Origin: Collinsella sp.
GTDB taxonomy: Bacteria; Actinomycetota; Coriobacteriia; Coriobacteriales; Coriobacteriaceae
Reading direction: 5' to 3'
Assembly: GCA_019419455.1 (NCBI GenBank)
Contig: DXZW01000048.1
Coordinates: 78,455-142,454 of the forward strand
Length of the DNA: 64,000 nt
Below are positions 26,546 to 35,479 of this stretch, in pieces (position 1 is the first letter of the stretch; each line of letters starts with the position of its first letter). The notes beneath the pieces were generated by a model. That model saw nothing but the letters and a program-made list of their open reading frames with translations, was not told the DNA's origin and did no database searches. Both the position numbers and the translations under genes were made by a program.

Positions 26546-27394
26546 CTACACTGCAATGGGAATGTTCTTGACCTGCGGGCCGTGCTCGTAGCCCTCGACG
26601 ATCAGGTCGTCGGTCGTAAACGCGTAGAAATCGTGTACGTCGGGGTTGAGCGTTACCTTGGGCGCAGCAAACTGCGGACGCTCGATAAGCTCGCGGACGA
26701 TATCGACATGACGGTCGTAAATGTGGGCATCGGCAATCACATGCAGCAGCTCGCCGGGAATCATATCGACCGACTGCGCGACCATCATCAGCAAAATGGC
26801 GTACTGGCACACATTCCAGTTGTTGGCGGCCAAAATGTCTTGGCTGCGCTGGTTGAGAATCATGTTGAGTGTCGGCTTGTCGTCCTGCGGGCGCTGCGTC
26901 ACGTTATAGGTCACGCTGTAGGCGCACGGATACAGGTGCATCTCGGACAGGTCGCTAAACACGTAGGTGTTGGTCATGATGCGGCGGCTGTACGGCGTGT
27001 TCTTAAGGTCGTACAGCACGCGGTCCATCTGGTCAAAGTCACCCTCGGCATAATGGCTTTTCTGCCCAATCTGGTACCCGTAGGCCTTGCCGATGGAGCC
27101 AGTCTCGTCGGCCCACTCATCCCAAATATGGCTGTTGAGGTCGTGGACGTTATTTGACTTCTTTTGATAGATCCACAAGATCTCGTCCATGGCAGACTTA
27201 AGCGCCGTGCGACGCAGTGTGAGCGCGGGAAACTCCTCACGCAGGTCGTAGCGAGCCGTAACGCCAAAGTTTTTAATGGTATAGGCAGGGGTGCCGTCCT
27301 CCCACACCGGTCGGACCTTTTGGCCCTCGGTGGTGGTGCCATGGTCCAAGATATCGCGGCACATGGTTACAAACTGTTGATCAGCCTTGCTCAT
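26546..27394 (-). CDS. thyA: Thymidylate synthase ThyA
   Basis: Methylates dUMP to dTMP using methylenetetrahydrofolate. The 282-residue protein has the catalytic Cys in LYPCAYSVTYNV, LNQRSQDILAANNWNVCQYA for dUMP binding, and the C-terminal VKNIPIAV. The motif around the nucleophile (PCAY rather than PCH) is of the Bacillus ThyA type. AGGAGG just before the ATG fixes the start at MSKADQQF; a longer frame extends 31 codons upstream without support. It is the first gene of the thyA-folA pair. Confidence 0.96.
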   Translation of the reverse strand: MSKADQQFVTMCRDILDHGTTTEGQKVRPVWEDGTPAYTIKNFGVTARYDLREEFPALTLRRTALKSAMDEILWIYQKKSNNVHDLNSHIWDEWADETGSIGKAYGYQIGQKSHYAEGDFDQMDRVLYDLKNTPYSRRIMTNTYVFSDLSEMHLYPCAYSVTYNVTQRPQDDKPTLNMILNQRSQDILAANNWNVCQYAILLMMVAQSVDMIPGELLHVIADAHIYDRHVDIVRELIERPQFAAPKVTLNPDVHDFYAFTTDDLIVEGYEHGPQVKNIPIAV

Positions 27395-27477
27395 TGACCC
27401 TCCTGTCAGTCGCCTATAAGCGAAATTCATTGTAGCCCAGGCGCACGCGACCCCACAGCCCAAACATAAGCCCTCAT

Positions 27478-27497
27478 TTTCTGACATATGCCAGAAA
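27478..27497. promoter_or_regulatory. Palindromic operator 1 upstream of the DUF134-NifX gene
   Basis: TTTCTGACATATGCCAGAAA is a near-perfect 20-base palindrome centred on CATATG. Its centre lies 53 bases (about five helical turns) from that of operator 2. A candidate promoter TTGCTC (27502-27507), 16 bases, TATTCT (27524-27529) fits between them. Confidence 0.6.
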
Positions 27498-27534
27498 TTC
27501 CTTGCTCATATCCGCACGTTCGATATTCTATTGT

Positions 27535-27546
27535 TGACATATGTCA
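27535..27546. promoter_or_regulatory. Palindromic operator 2 upstream of the DUF134-NifX gene
   Basis: TGACATATGTCA is a perfect palindrome sharing the TGACATATG core with operator 1. It falls just after the predicted start of transcription and 14 bases before the ATG, a position suited to repression by the gene's own HTH product. Confidence 0.6.
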
Positions 27547-27560
27547 GATTAGGAGAGTGA

Positions 27561-28313
27561 ATGGCAGGAAGACGAGAAAAATTACGCCGCGTTGGGATCA
27601 TCCCCGAATATCGCGGTTTTACCCCCGACGGCCTTGCCAGCGGAGACGCCATCGAGATGACGGTCGACGAGCTCGAAGTCCTGCGGCTGTGCGACCTGGA
27701 AGGCCTCAATCAGCAGACCGTCGCCCAGCACATGGGTATCGCTCGTGCCACCGTGGCGGCCATCTGCGGCCGCGCACATCGCAAGGTGGCAAACGCGTTA
27801 GTCAACGGGCGAGCGCTAAGTATCGAGGGCGGTAATATCGCATACTCCCCCATCACCACGACGACGGCCGCATGGCCAGTAAAGGAGGTCGGCACCATGA
27901 GGGTGGCAACGACGTACGACAACGGCAACATCTTTATGCACTTTGGCCGCAGCGAACAGTTCAAGATCTACGACATCCAGGATGGCAAGGTGCTCAACGA
28001 GCAGGTCGTAGGCACCGGCGGCACCGGTCACGGCGCCCTGGCGGGTCTGCTTGCCAACGGTGGCGTTGACACGCTCATTTGCGGCGGTATCGGCGGCGGG
28101 GCCATCAATGCGCTCACCCAGGCCGGCATCACGGTCTATGCGGGCGCCCAGGGCAGCTGCGATGCCTGCGTCGAGGCCCTCATTGCCGGCAAGCTCGCTC
28201 AGACCGGCGAGGCCACGTGCGGCTGCCACGGCCATGACCACGAACATGGCGAGTCCTGCGGCTGCCACGGCCATCACGAGCACGAGGGCCACGAGGGCTG
28301 CGGCTGCCACTAA
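27561..28313 (+). CDS. DUF134 helix-turn-helix regulator fused to a NifX/NifB-like domain
   Basis: A 250-residue fusion. Residues about 1-95 are a DUF134 DNA-binding domain (EYRGFTPDG, then MTVDELEVLRLCDLEGLNQQTVAQHMGIARATV). Residues about 113-215 form a dinitrogenase iron-molybdenum cofactor-type domain (MRVATTYDNGNIFMHFGRSEQF, TLICGGIGGGAINAL), which binds metal clusters in NifX/NafY relatives. The last 35 residues are a Cys/His-rich tail with repeated CGCHGHxHEH-like units. No nitrogenase genes are near, so a metal- or FeS-responsive regulator is the likeliest role. AGGAGAG precedes the ATG. A strong internal ribosome site, AAAGGAGG eight bases before the ATG at 27897, could also make the NifX part alone. 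Confidence 0.85.
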   Translation: MAGRREKLRRVGIIPEYRGFTPDGLASGDAIEMTVDELEVLRLCDLEGLNQQTVAQHMGIARATVAAICGRAHRKVANALVNGRALSIEGGNIAYSPITTTTAAWPVKEVGTMRVATTYDNGNIFMHFGRSEQFKIYDIQDGKVLNEQVVGTGGTGHGALAGLLANGGVDTLICGGIGGGAINALTQAGITVYAGAQGSCDACVEALIAGKLAQTGEATCGCHGHDHEHGESCGCHGHHEHEGHEGCGCH

Positions 28314-28376
28314 CGGCACGGAACCGCGAGCTCGGGGCGCGACGCTGAACGCAACCCAACAATCAAAGCCAACAAC

Positions 28377-28408
28377 AAAGGCCACCCGGTAGCTTCCGGG
28401 TGGCCTTT
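28377..28408. terminator. Hairpin between the DUF134-NifX gene and ffh
   Basis: A perfect 13-base stem (AAAGGCCACCCGG and complement) with a 6-base loop, ending in TTT on both strands. It separates two convergent genes and probably works in both directions. Confidence 0.75.
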
Positions 28409-28433
28409 GCCATATCAAGCTGGAATTACAGCT

Positions 28434-29909
28434 CTATTTCTTATTACGCATCTGCGCTTCCATCTGGCGCAGCAGCTCCATATCGGACTTGGGACCGCCC
28501 ATTCCCAAGCCACCCATGCCGCCCAGGCCCATGGCGTCCAGGCCGGGAATATTGGGCATGCGCATCTTCTTGCCCTTCTTACCCTTCTTACCCTTTTTGC
28601 CGCCGGCCTGTGCCTGATTGGCCATCGTGCGCATGCGGCCCATCATCTTATTCATCTCGCCCCACTGCTTCATAAGGCTGTTGACCTCGGTGGGGGTTAC
28701 GCCAGCTCCCTTGGCAATGCGGGCGCGGCGCTGGCCGTTGATGATGGAGGGACGCAGGCGCTCCTCCTTGGTCATTGACATGATGATGGCCTCGTTCTTA
28801 TCGAAGATGCCCTCGTCCAGGTTGCCGCCCATCTGGTTGAGCGCGCGCTGGCCGCCGGGAAGCATACCCAGGATGCCCTTCATGCCGCCCATCTTCTTGA
28901 CGGCCTTCATCTGGTCGAGCATGTCGTTCATGGTGAAGCCCTCGCGCAGCATGCGCTCGGCAGCCTCGAGCTGCTCGGCGTCGGCCGCCTCCTGGGCCTT
29001 CTCGATGATGCCGACGACGTCGCCCATACCCAGGATGCGCTTGGCCATGCGATCGGGATAAAACGGCTCCAGCGAGTCGGGCTTCTCGCCCATACTCACA
29101 AACTTGATGGGCTTGCCGGTCACCTGGCGCACGGAAAGCGCACCGCCGCCGCGGGCATCGCCGTCGAGCTTGGAGATGATAACGCCGTCAAAATCGGTGC
29201 GCTCGGCAAACGTCGAGACAACGTTGACGATATCCTGGCCGGTCATGGCATCGACGACCATCAGCACCTGATCGGGCTTGACGGCCTTCTTGATGTCCAC
29301 GGCCTCCTGCATCATCTGCTCGTCGATCTGCAGGCGACCGGCCGTATCGACGATGACCACGTCACGCAGGTGGTCAACGGCCTCCTGGATGGCGCCCTTG
29401 GCGATGTCAACCGGGTGCTCGCCATCGCCACGGAAGACCGGCACGCCAATCTCTCCGCCAAGCGTGGCCAGCTGGTCGGCAGCGGCGGGACGGTAGACGT
29501 CGCACGCGGCGAGTAGCGGCGAGCGGCCCTGCTTCTTGAGCAGGTAGGCCAGCTTTACGGCCGCCGTGGTCTTACCGGAGCCCTGCAGGCCCACGAGCAT
29601 GATGATATTGGGAATGCGGTTGCTAAAGACGAGCTTGCTCTCGGTGGAGCCGAGCATCTCGGTGAGCTCATCGAGCACGATCTTGACGACGTTTTGCGCC
29701 GGCGACAGCGACTCCATGACCTCGGCGGTCATACAGCGCTCCTTGGTCTTGGCGACGAACTCCTTGACAACCTTAAAGTTGACGTCGGCTTCGAGCAGCG
29801 CCATGCGAATATCGCGCATGGCCGAGGTGATGTCGGCCTCGGTCAGCTTACCCTTGCCACGCAGGCGGTCAAATGTGTCGTTGAGGCGATCGCTCAGGGA
29901 ATCAAACAC
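28434..29909 (-). CDS. ffh: Signal recognition particle protein Ffh
   Basis: SRP54 GTPase that binds signal peptides and the SRP RNA and docks on FtsY. In 491 residues: N domain, G domain with GLQGSGKTTAAVKLA (P-loop), VIVDTAGRLQID and ISKLDGDARGGG, and a methionine-rich M domain ending in a lysine-rich linker (KKGKKGKKGKK) and a Gly/Met-rich segment. Length is normal. It lies 10 bases after ftsY and so shares its transcript. No SRP RNA gene was recognised in the window. Confidence 0.97.
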   Translation of the reverse strand: MFDSLSDRLNDTFDRLRGKGKLTEADITSAMRDIRMALLEADVNFKVVKEFVAKTKERCMTAEVMESLSPAQNVVKIVLDELTEMLGSTESKLVFSNRIPNIIMLVGLQGSGKTTAAVKLAYLLKKQGRSPLLAACDVYRPAAADQLATLGGEIGVPVFRGDGEHPVDIAKGAIQEAVDHLRDVVIVDTAGRLQIDEQMMQEAVDIKKAVKPDQVLMVVDAMTGQDIVNVVSTFAERTDFDGVIISKLDGDARGGGALSVRQVTGKPIKFVSMGEKPDSLEPFYPDRMAKRILGMGDVVGIIEKAQEAADAEQLEAAERMLREGFTMNDMLDQMKAVKKMGGMKGILGMLPGGQRALNQMGGNLDEGIFDKNEAIIMSMTKEERLRPSIINGQRRARIAKGAGVTPTEVNSLMKQWGEMNKMMGRMRTMANQAQAGGKKGKKGKKGKKMRMPNIPGLDAMGLGGMGGLGMGGPKSDMELLRQMEAQMRNKK

Positions 29910-29919
29910 TAGTCACTCC

Positions 29920-30837
29920 TTAATTGGACTCGCCCACCAGGGCGCGGCAGAAATCTTTGGCATTGAACTCCTGCAGGTCATCGACCTGCTCGCCCACGCC
30001 CACGCGCAGGATCGGGAGCTTGAGCTTCTCGGCCACGGCCATGGCGATGCCGCCCTTTGCCGTACCGTCGAGCTTCGTCATGATGATACCGTCCAGACCC
30101 AGCGCCTCGTTAAACTCGAGCGCCTGGTTCAGACCGTTCTGACCAGTGGCGGCATCGATCACAAGCACGACCGAAACCGGCATGGGGCCGGCGGCCATAT
30201 TGGCGGCGCGCTTACGGGTCACGTTGACCACCTTGGCGAGCTCGCGCATGAGCTCGGGGCTCGTGTGCAGACGACCGGCGGTATCGATGAGCACCAGGTC
30301 GCTGCCGCGCTTATCGGCCTCGTCGAGCACGTCATAGCACACGCTCGCCGGATCGGAGCCGCGGTCACGCTTGATAACCGGTACGCCGGCACGCTGGCCC
30401 CACACATCGAGCTGCTCGATGGCAGCGGCGCGGAAGGTGTCGGCCGAACCGATCACCACGTTCTTGCCGCGGGCGGCCATGGCGCTCGCAATCTTGCCGA
30501 CCGTGGTGGTCTTACCGGCACCGTTGATGCCGACAAACAGCACGCAGCTCGGCGTGTCGGAAAACGGGTCGCGCTCAACAGGCACAAAATGGCCCTCGAG
30601 CTGCTCGGCCAGGGCGCGACGGAGCTGCGGAGCGGTCTTGAGGTTTTTCTTGGCGGCCGTCTCGCGCAGGTCATCGGAGACTTGAATGGCGACCTCGGCA
30701 CCCATGTCACCCATAACGAGGGTATCCTCAAGGTCCTCCCAAAAGTCCTCGTCGACCTCGCCGCCAAAGTAGAAGACCTCGTTGAGTGCCTCGCGGCTGC
30801 GCTCAAGTCCGCGCGAGAGAGCGTCAAAGAATCCCAT
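29920..30837 (-). CDS. ftsY: SRP receptor FtsY
   Basis: Membrane-associated GTPase that receives the SRP-ribosome complex. The 305-residue protein has the NG domain with GINGAGKTTTVGKIA, VLIDTAGRLHTSP and MTKLDGTAKGG. It lacks the long acidic A domain of E. coli FtsY, as is usual in Gram-positives. Its ATG shares a base with the smc stop (position 30837), so translation is coupled. The smc-ftsY-ffh order is conserved widely. Confidence 0.96.
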   Translation of the reverse strand: MGFFDALSRGLERSREALNEVFYFGGEVDEDFWEDLEDTLVMGDMGAEVAIQVSDDLRETAAKKNLKTAPQLRRALAEQLEGHFVPVERDPFSDTPSCVLFVGINGAGKTTTVGKIASAMAARGKNVVIGSADTFRAAAIEQLDVWGQRAGVPVIKRDRGSDPASVCYDVLDEADKRGSDLVLIDTAGRLHTSPELMRELAKVVNVTRKRAANMAAGPMPVSVVLVIDAATGQNGLNQALEFNEALGLDGIIMTKLDGTAKGGIAMAVAEKLKLPILRVGVGEQVDDLQEFNAKDFCRALVGESN

Positions 30838-33800
30838 TATGCATTCACGACCTTTCCGGTTTCGCGATCGAGTTTTTGCGAGACGACGCGGCTGACGCCG
30901 TCGGCTTGCATCGAGACGCCATAGAGAACGTCAGCATCCTCCATAGTACGGCGCTGGTGCGAAATGACCAAGAGCTGTGTATCGGAACGCAGCACATCGA
31001 GGGCTCCGATGAGCTTGGACAGGTTGGCGTCATCAAGCGCCGCCTCGACCTCGTCCAGCACATAGAACGGCACCGTGCGCGTGCGGTACACGGCAAAGAG
31101 CAGGGCGAGCGCCGTCAGACTCTTCTCGCCACCCGACATGAGCATCATCTTGGTAATGCGCTTGCCGCGCGGCTGCGCCACAACCTCAATGCCTGTCTCA
31201 GCCGGATGCTCGGGGTCGGTCATCTCCAGATGCGCCTGACCACCCGGGAACAGCATGGCGAAGATCTCGCGGAAGTTCGCATCGACCTTCTCAAAGGTCA
31301 CCAGGAAGGCCTTACGCATCTTGCGATCAATGGCCACGGTGATCTTGGTGAGCGCCTTGCGCGCGCTCTCCAGATCGGCCAGCTGCTCCTCGATGTAATC
31401 GGCGCGACGCTTGAGCTGCTCGTACTCCTCCATGGCAACTTGGTTCACGGGACCAAGGTTGTTGATCTGGCGCACAAGCTGGTTGAGCTCGCGCTCGGCG
31501 GCATCGCGGTCCGTGGGCGCAGGAAGCATAAGCGCTTCCTCGAGTACCGTGTTGCCATCGGCGGTAATGGCCTTAATGGCGGCCTCTACCTGCACCTCGA
31601 GCTTGCCACGCGCGACCTTAAACTCGTTTTGCGTGGCGGTGGCGGTATCGACCTTCTCCTTAGCGCGGGCAACCTCTGCCTTGGCATCCTCGATGGTCTT
31701 CTTGAGCGAAGCGGAGTCCGCCTCCTCCAGAGAGGCCTGGTCACGCAGACGCGCTGCCCAATCCGACGCGCGCTCCAGCAGGGCCGAATAGCGCTCGTGC
31801 ATGGGATCGACGCGCAGGCGCAGCAGCTCGAGTGAGCGCGAGGCCTGGCGTGTTCCGCGGATACGGCGGTCGATGCCCTCCAGGCGATGCTCCAGATCGG
31901 GTACTCGGCCCTTCAGAGAACGAAGGCGCTCGCTCGTCTGGGCCAGGCGGACCTTGGCATCGGCGAGCTTGCCGGCGGCCTCGGAATCGTAACGGCGAAC
32001 GCGGTCGAGTTCGTCGTTGGCTTCGGCAATCTGAAGGCCAAGATCGCTTGCCTGCGCTCGGGCCTCGTCACACGAGCGGGTGAGCTCGTCCACGCGCGGG
32101 CGCGCAGCGCGAACGGCCTCGGCGGCCTGCTCGCGACGCTTGGAGATGCGCACGCGCTCGACCTCGTCGTTGTTGGCGCTTTGCTCCAGGCGGCCAATCT
32201 CGGAGAGCAGCGAGCGGCGCTCGCCCTCAAGACGGGCGATCTCGCCGGCGGCATCGCCCTCAGCGGCACGCGCCTCCTCAACGGCCGCATTGGCCTCGAC
32301 GACCTGATCCGACACATGCTCAAACACAGCAGCCAGATCGGGTTCCAGGCCCTCCAGCTCGCGAATGCGACGCTTGCGCTCCAAAGCACCCGAAGCCTCA
32401 CCGGCGTCGAGCCCCACACGCACCAGGCCGCCGCAGGCGACGCGGGCGCCATCGGGGGTCACGTAAGTCACGCCGTCAACGACAGGCGCGGCCAGCGCAG
32501 CCGCCAAGTCGTCGACAACGTAATAGCCGCCGAGCAGCGCCTCGACAACCGGGCCATAGCCGGCGCGTACGGACAGGCGATCGACCAGACGCGTACCGGC
32601 AGCGCCCTTAGCGGCAGCAGAGGCGCTCACACCGCGCGCGACCAGCAGCGCCTCGCCCGAGGCCTTCTTCTGGTCCAGAGCGGCACGACCGGCACGCTCA
32701 AGCACGGACGCATCGTCGAACAGCAGCGCATCAATATCGCCGGCGAGCAATTGCTCAACCAGGCCCTCAAGCTCACGCGGGGCCTCGAGCACGTCGCCCA
32801 GACGACCCGAGACATCGTCGCCCAGCGCACCCATCAGACGGCTCACCAGCGGCGAGCTGTCAGCCATGCGGGCATCGAGCTTCTTTTGGCTGGCAAGCTC
32901 CGAGCGCACCTCGGACAGTTTGTTGCGCGCCTCGCTCTCGCGGGCACGCAGGTCCTTAAGGGCTGCACGGGCGACCTCGGTAGCCTCGCGAGCATCAATC
33001 TGGGCTTGACGGGCCTGATCAAGTGCACTGTCGAGCTCCTCGGCGCGGTCGCGACGGCTCTCGAGTGAGGCCGTGACTTCCTCGAGCTGCTCGTCGATCT
33101 GCTCCAGGCGTGAGGCGTACATGTTGTCCTCGACCTCGGCGTTGCTCAGCGAGTCCTTCACCTTGGCGAGTTCGAGCGCCGCGTTATCGGCCACACGCTG
33201 CACATCGCGTTGCTCACGCGTAAGCTGCGAAATCTGATTGTCGAGCGCCACGCGCCGCTCGTGGAGCTCAGCGGCGGCAGGACCAGCGGCGTCAACGTCC
33301 TCCTGGGCCTGCATGTGCGCGCCGGTCACTTCCTCAAGCTGTGCACGCGCGTCCTCGAGCTCCTCGACCACGCGACGACGCTGATGCTCGGAGCTCGAGA
33401 TCTGGCCACGCATGTCGGACAGGCGCGACACCATGTTGTGGCCCTTTTCCTCGAGCAGGCGCATATCGGAGTTAATGCGGCCGACCACGTCTTGCATATG
33501 GCGGCGCTGCTCGCCCAGGTCGCCCACAAACAGGCCCTTTTCCTCGAGCATAACCTGGAGCTTCTCGAGCTCGCGCTCCTTTTCGCCCATGCGGTACTGC
33601 GCAAGCTCCAGCTCGGCGGCGCCTTCCTTGGAGCGGCTCTCCAAGTCGTTCCACTGCGACTGCAGCGAACGCAGCTCGTCGACGGCCAGCATCTGCGTAA
33701 GTTCGTTCGCGCGCGAGGACAGCTCTTTGTACTTGCGCGCGCGATCGACCTGACGCTCCAGCGGCCGCAGCTGACGGGCGATTTCCTTATTGATGTCGCG

Positions 33801-34373
33801 GGCACGGGTCAAGTGCTCGTCCATCGATTTAATCTTTTTGAGCGCACGCTCCTTGCGGCGTTTGTGCTTGGAGATGCCGGCGGCCTCCTCGATGAGGGCG
33901 CGGCGCTCCTCGGGGCGGCTTTGCAAAATGGCGTCGAGCTTGCCCTGGCTGATGATGGAATGCGTATCCTTGCCCAAGCCCGAATCGTGCAGGATGTCCT
34001 GAATGTCCATCAGGCGGCACGGACTCGAGTTGATGAGGTACTCGCTTTCGCCCGAGCGATACATACGACGGGTGATGGCGACCTCGTCAAAGTCGACGGG
34101 CAGCATATGGTCCGAGTTATCGAGCACCAGCGTGACCTCGGCGACACCCACCGGCTTGCGCGCTGACGAGCCCGAGAAGATGACATCCTCCATGGCCTGG
34201 CCGCGCAGCTGCTTGGCGCTCTGCTCGCCCAGGACCCACAGAATCGAGTCAGAGATGTTCGATTTTCCCGAGCCGTTGGGACCGACGATGACGGTCAGGC
34301 CCGGCTCAAACGTCATATGGGCGCGGTCGGCAAACGACTTGAACCCTTTGAGCGTGAGGGACTTGAGATACAC
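30837..34373 (-). CDS. smc: Chromosome segregation protein SMC
   Basis: Condensin ATPase that organises and segregates the chromosome with ScpA/ScpB. The 1178-residue protein has the N-terminal Walker A GPNGSGKSNISDSILWVLGEQ, a long coiled coil (about 165-500), a hinge around 510-650, a second coiled coil (about 660-990), and a C-terminal head with signature LMSGGEKSLTALALL and Walker B FYVLDEVEAALDDAN. Complete and unremarkable. It starts 10 bases after rnc. Confidence 0.97.
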   Translation of the reverse strand: MYLKSLTLKGFKSFADRAHMTFEPGLTVIVGPNGSGKSNISDSILWVLGEQSAKQLRGQAMEDVIFSGSSARKPVGVAEVTLVLDNSDHMLPVDFDEVAITRRMYRSGESEYLINSSPCRLMDIQDILHDSGLGKDTHSIISQGKLDAILQSRPEERRALIEEAAGISKHKRRKERALKKIKSMDEHLTRARDINKEIARQLRPLERQVDRARKYKELSSRANELTQMLAVDELRSLQSQWNDLESRSKEGAAELELAQYRMGEKERELEKLQVMLEEKGLFVGDLGEQRRHMQDVVGRINSDMRLLEEKGHNMVSRLSDMRGQISSSEHQRRRVVEELEDARAQLEEVTGAHMQAQEDVDAAGPAAAELHERRVALDNQISQLTREQRDVQRVADNAALELAKVKDSLSNAEVEDNMYASRLEQIDEQLEEVTASLESRRDRAEELDSALDQARQAQIDAREATEVARAALKDLRARESEARNKLSEVRSELASQKKLDARMADSSPLVSRLMGALGDDVSGRLGDVLEAPRELEGLVEQLLAGDIDALLFDDASVLERAGRAALDQKKASGEALLVARGVSASAAAKGAAGTRLVDRLSVRAGYGPVVEALLGGYYVVDDLAAALAAPVVDGVTYVTPDGARVACGGLVRVGLDAGEASGALERKRRIRELEGLEPDLAAVFEHVSDQVVEANAAVEEARAAEGDAAGEIARLEGERRSLLSEIGRLEQSANNDEVERVRISKRREQAAEAVRAARPRVDELTRSCDEARAQASDLGLQIAEANDELDRVRRYDSEAAGKLADAKVRLAQTSERLRSLKGRVPDLEHRLEGIDRRIRGTRQASRSLELLRLRVDPMHERYSALLERASDWAARLRDQASLEEADSASLKKTIEDAKAEVARAKEKVDTATATQNEFKVARGKLEVQVEAAIKAITADGNTVLEEALMLPAPTDRDAAERELNQLVRQINNLGPVNQVAMEEYEQLKRRADYIEEQLADLESARKALTKITVAIDRKMRKAFLVTFEKVDANFREIFAMLFPGGQAHLEMTDPEHPAETGIEVVAQPRGKRITKMMLMSGGEKSLTALALLFAVYRTRTVPFYVLDEVEAALDDANLSKLIGALDVLRSDTQLLVISHQRRTMEDADVLYGVSMQADGVSRVVSQKLDRETGKVVNA

Positions 34374-34383
34374 GGTTCCTCGC

Positions 34384-35109
34384 TTAAACAGGCTTCTTGT
34401 TGAGAATCACACCGTTGGTGGTGTAGCCCATGCGGTCGAGTGCCTCGAGCGCAGCGGCTCCCTCGGCCTCCTTCTTGGAGGAACCGGTGCCACGGCCCTG
34501 GCGAATACCGTCGATGAGCACCACAGCGGTAAAGGTGGGCGCATGCGCCGGGCCCTCGGAGCCGACCAGCTTATACGCGGGAGGCTCGTGGCCGTCCGCC
34601 TGCACGCACTCCTGCAAGAACGACTTGGGGTTCGCGGGGTGCTCGGCACGCTCGGAAGCCAGGTGCGGCTTAAGCGTACGGTGGATAAAGTCCGCCGCAA
34701 CATCCCAGCCGGCATCCAGGTACAGCGCACCCACGAGCGACTCGTAGACGTTCTCGAGCGCCGAGTGCAGGCCACGCGCGCCGGTACCAGTCTCGGAGGC
34801 ACCAAAGATGATGATGTCGTCGATACCCAGCTCGTGCGACACCTCGGACAGCGTGGCGCCCGACACTAAGGATACCTTCAGGCGCGTGAGCTTGCCCTCG
34901 TCAAACTCCGGATAGAACTCAAAGAGCGAACGGGCGACGACGGCGCCCAAAATGGAATCGCCCAAAAACTCAAGGCGCTCATAGCTGGCAGAAACCGGCT
35001 GGCCCTCGACTGCCGAGGGATGCGTAAGCGCCGCGCGCAGCAGCACCTTATTATTGAACTCGTGGCCCAGGATTTCCTGGGCACGCGTAAGTCGTTCAGA
35101 CAAAGCCAA
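34384..35109 (-). CDS. rnc: Ribonuclease III
   Basis: Double-strand-specific endoribonuclease that processes rRNA and structured mRNA. The 241-residue protein has the RNase III signature YERLEFLGDSILGAVV with the catalytic acidic residues, a second metal site region with YESLVGALYLDAGW, and a C-terminal dsRNA-binding domain (ILQECVQ-like FLQECVQADG ... GTGSSKKEAEGAAALEAL). Three bases separate it from acpP. Good candidate to act on the many hairpins of this region. Confidence 0.96.
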   Translation of the reverse strand: MALSERLTRAQEILGHEFNNKVLLRAALTHPSAVEGQPVSASYERLEFLGDSILGAVVARSLFEFYPEFDEGKLTRLKVSLVSGATLSEVSHELGIDDIIIFGASETGTGARGLHSALENVYESLVGALYLDAGWDVAADFIHRTLKPHLASERAEHPANPKSFLQECVQADGHEPPAYKLVGSEGPAHAPTFTAVVLIDGIRQGRGTGSSKKEAEGAAALEALDRMGYTTNGVILNKKPV

Positions 35110-35112
35110 GAC

Positions 35113-35355
35113 CTAGGCCTCCCTGGCGTTTTCGATCGCGTCGACGGCGTCGGCGACAGAGTTGAGTGAGAGCAGAGTCTCGTCATCGATCTCGAGGTTG
35201 AACTCGTCCTCGATAGCCGTAACCAGCTGCAGGCGCTCGAGCGAGTTGGCATCGAGATCGTCAAAGGTGGTCTCATCGCTAATTTCGGCAACATCGACGC
35301 CCAGAACGTCAGCAGCGACCTCGGCGATCTTGTCGAGGATTTCGGAGCGGTCCAT
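35113..35355 (-). CDS. acpP: Acyl carrier protein
   Basis: An 80-residue acidic four-helix carrier for fatty-acid synthesis. The phosphopantetheine serine lies in DLDANSLERLQL; the usual Asp before that Ser (DSL) is Asn here (NSL), which I checked in the DNA (AAC TCG CTC). The rest (FNLEIDDETLLSLNSVADAVDAI) is ordinary. The start at MDRSEILD follows GAGAGGAAG; the upstream part of the frame is unsupported. The plsX-acpP-rnc order supports its role as the fatty-acid ACP. Confidence 0.92.
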   Translation of the reverse strand: MDRSEILDKIAEVAADVLGVDVAEISDETTFDDLDANSLERLQLVTAIEDEFNLEIDDETLLSLNSVADAVDAIENAREA

Positions 35356-35479
35356 AGCGCTTCCTCTCATAGTGCATGAATACCAAAAGAATGGTACCGC
35401 CCGGGCGGTACCAAGACACGGTTCTGATTCTACCCCACGAAGCAGGCCGCGAGGCACATAACAGCGCTCTAACTCGCTC

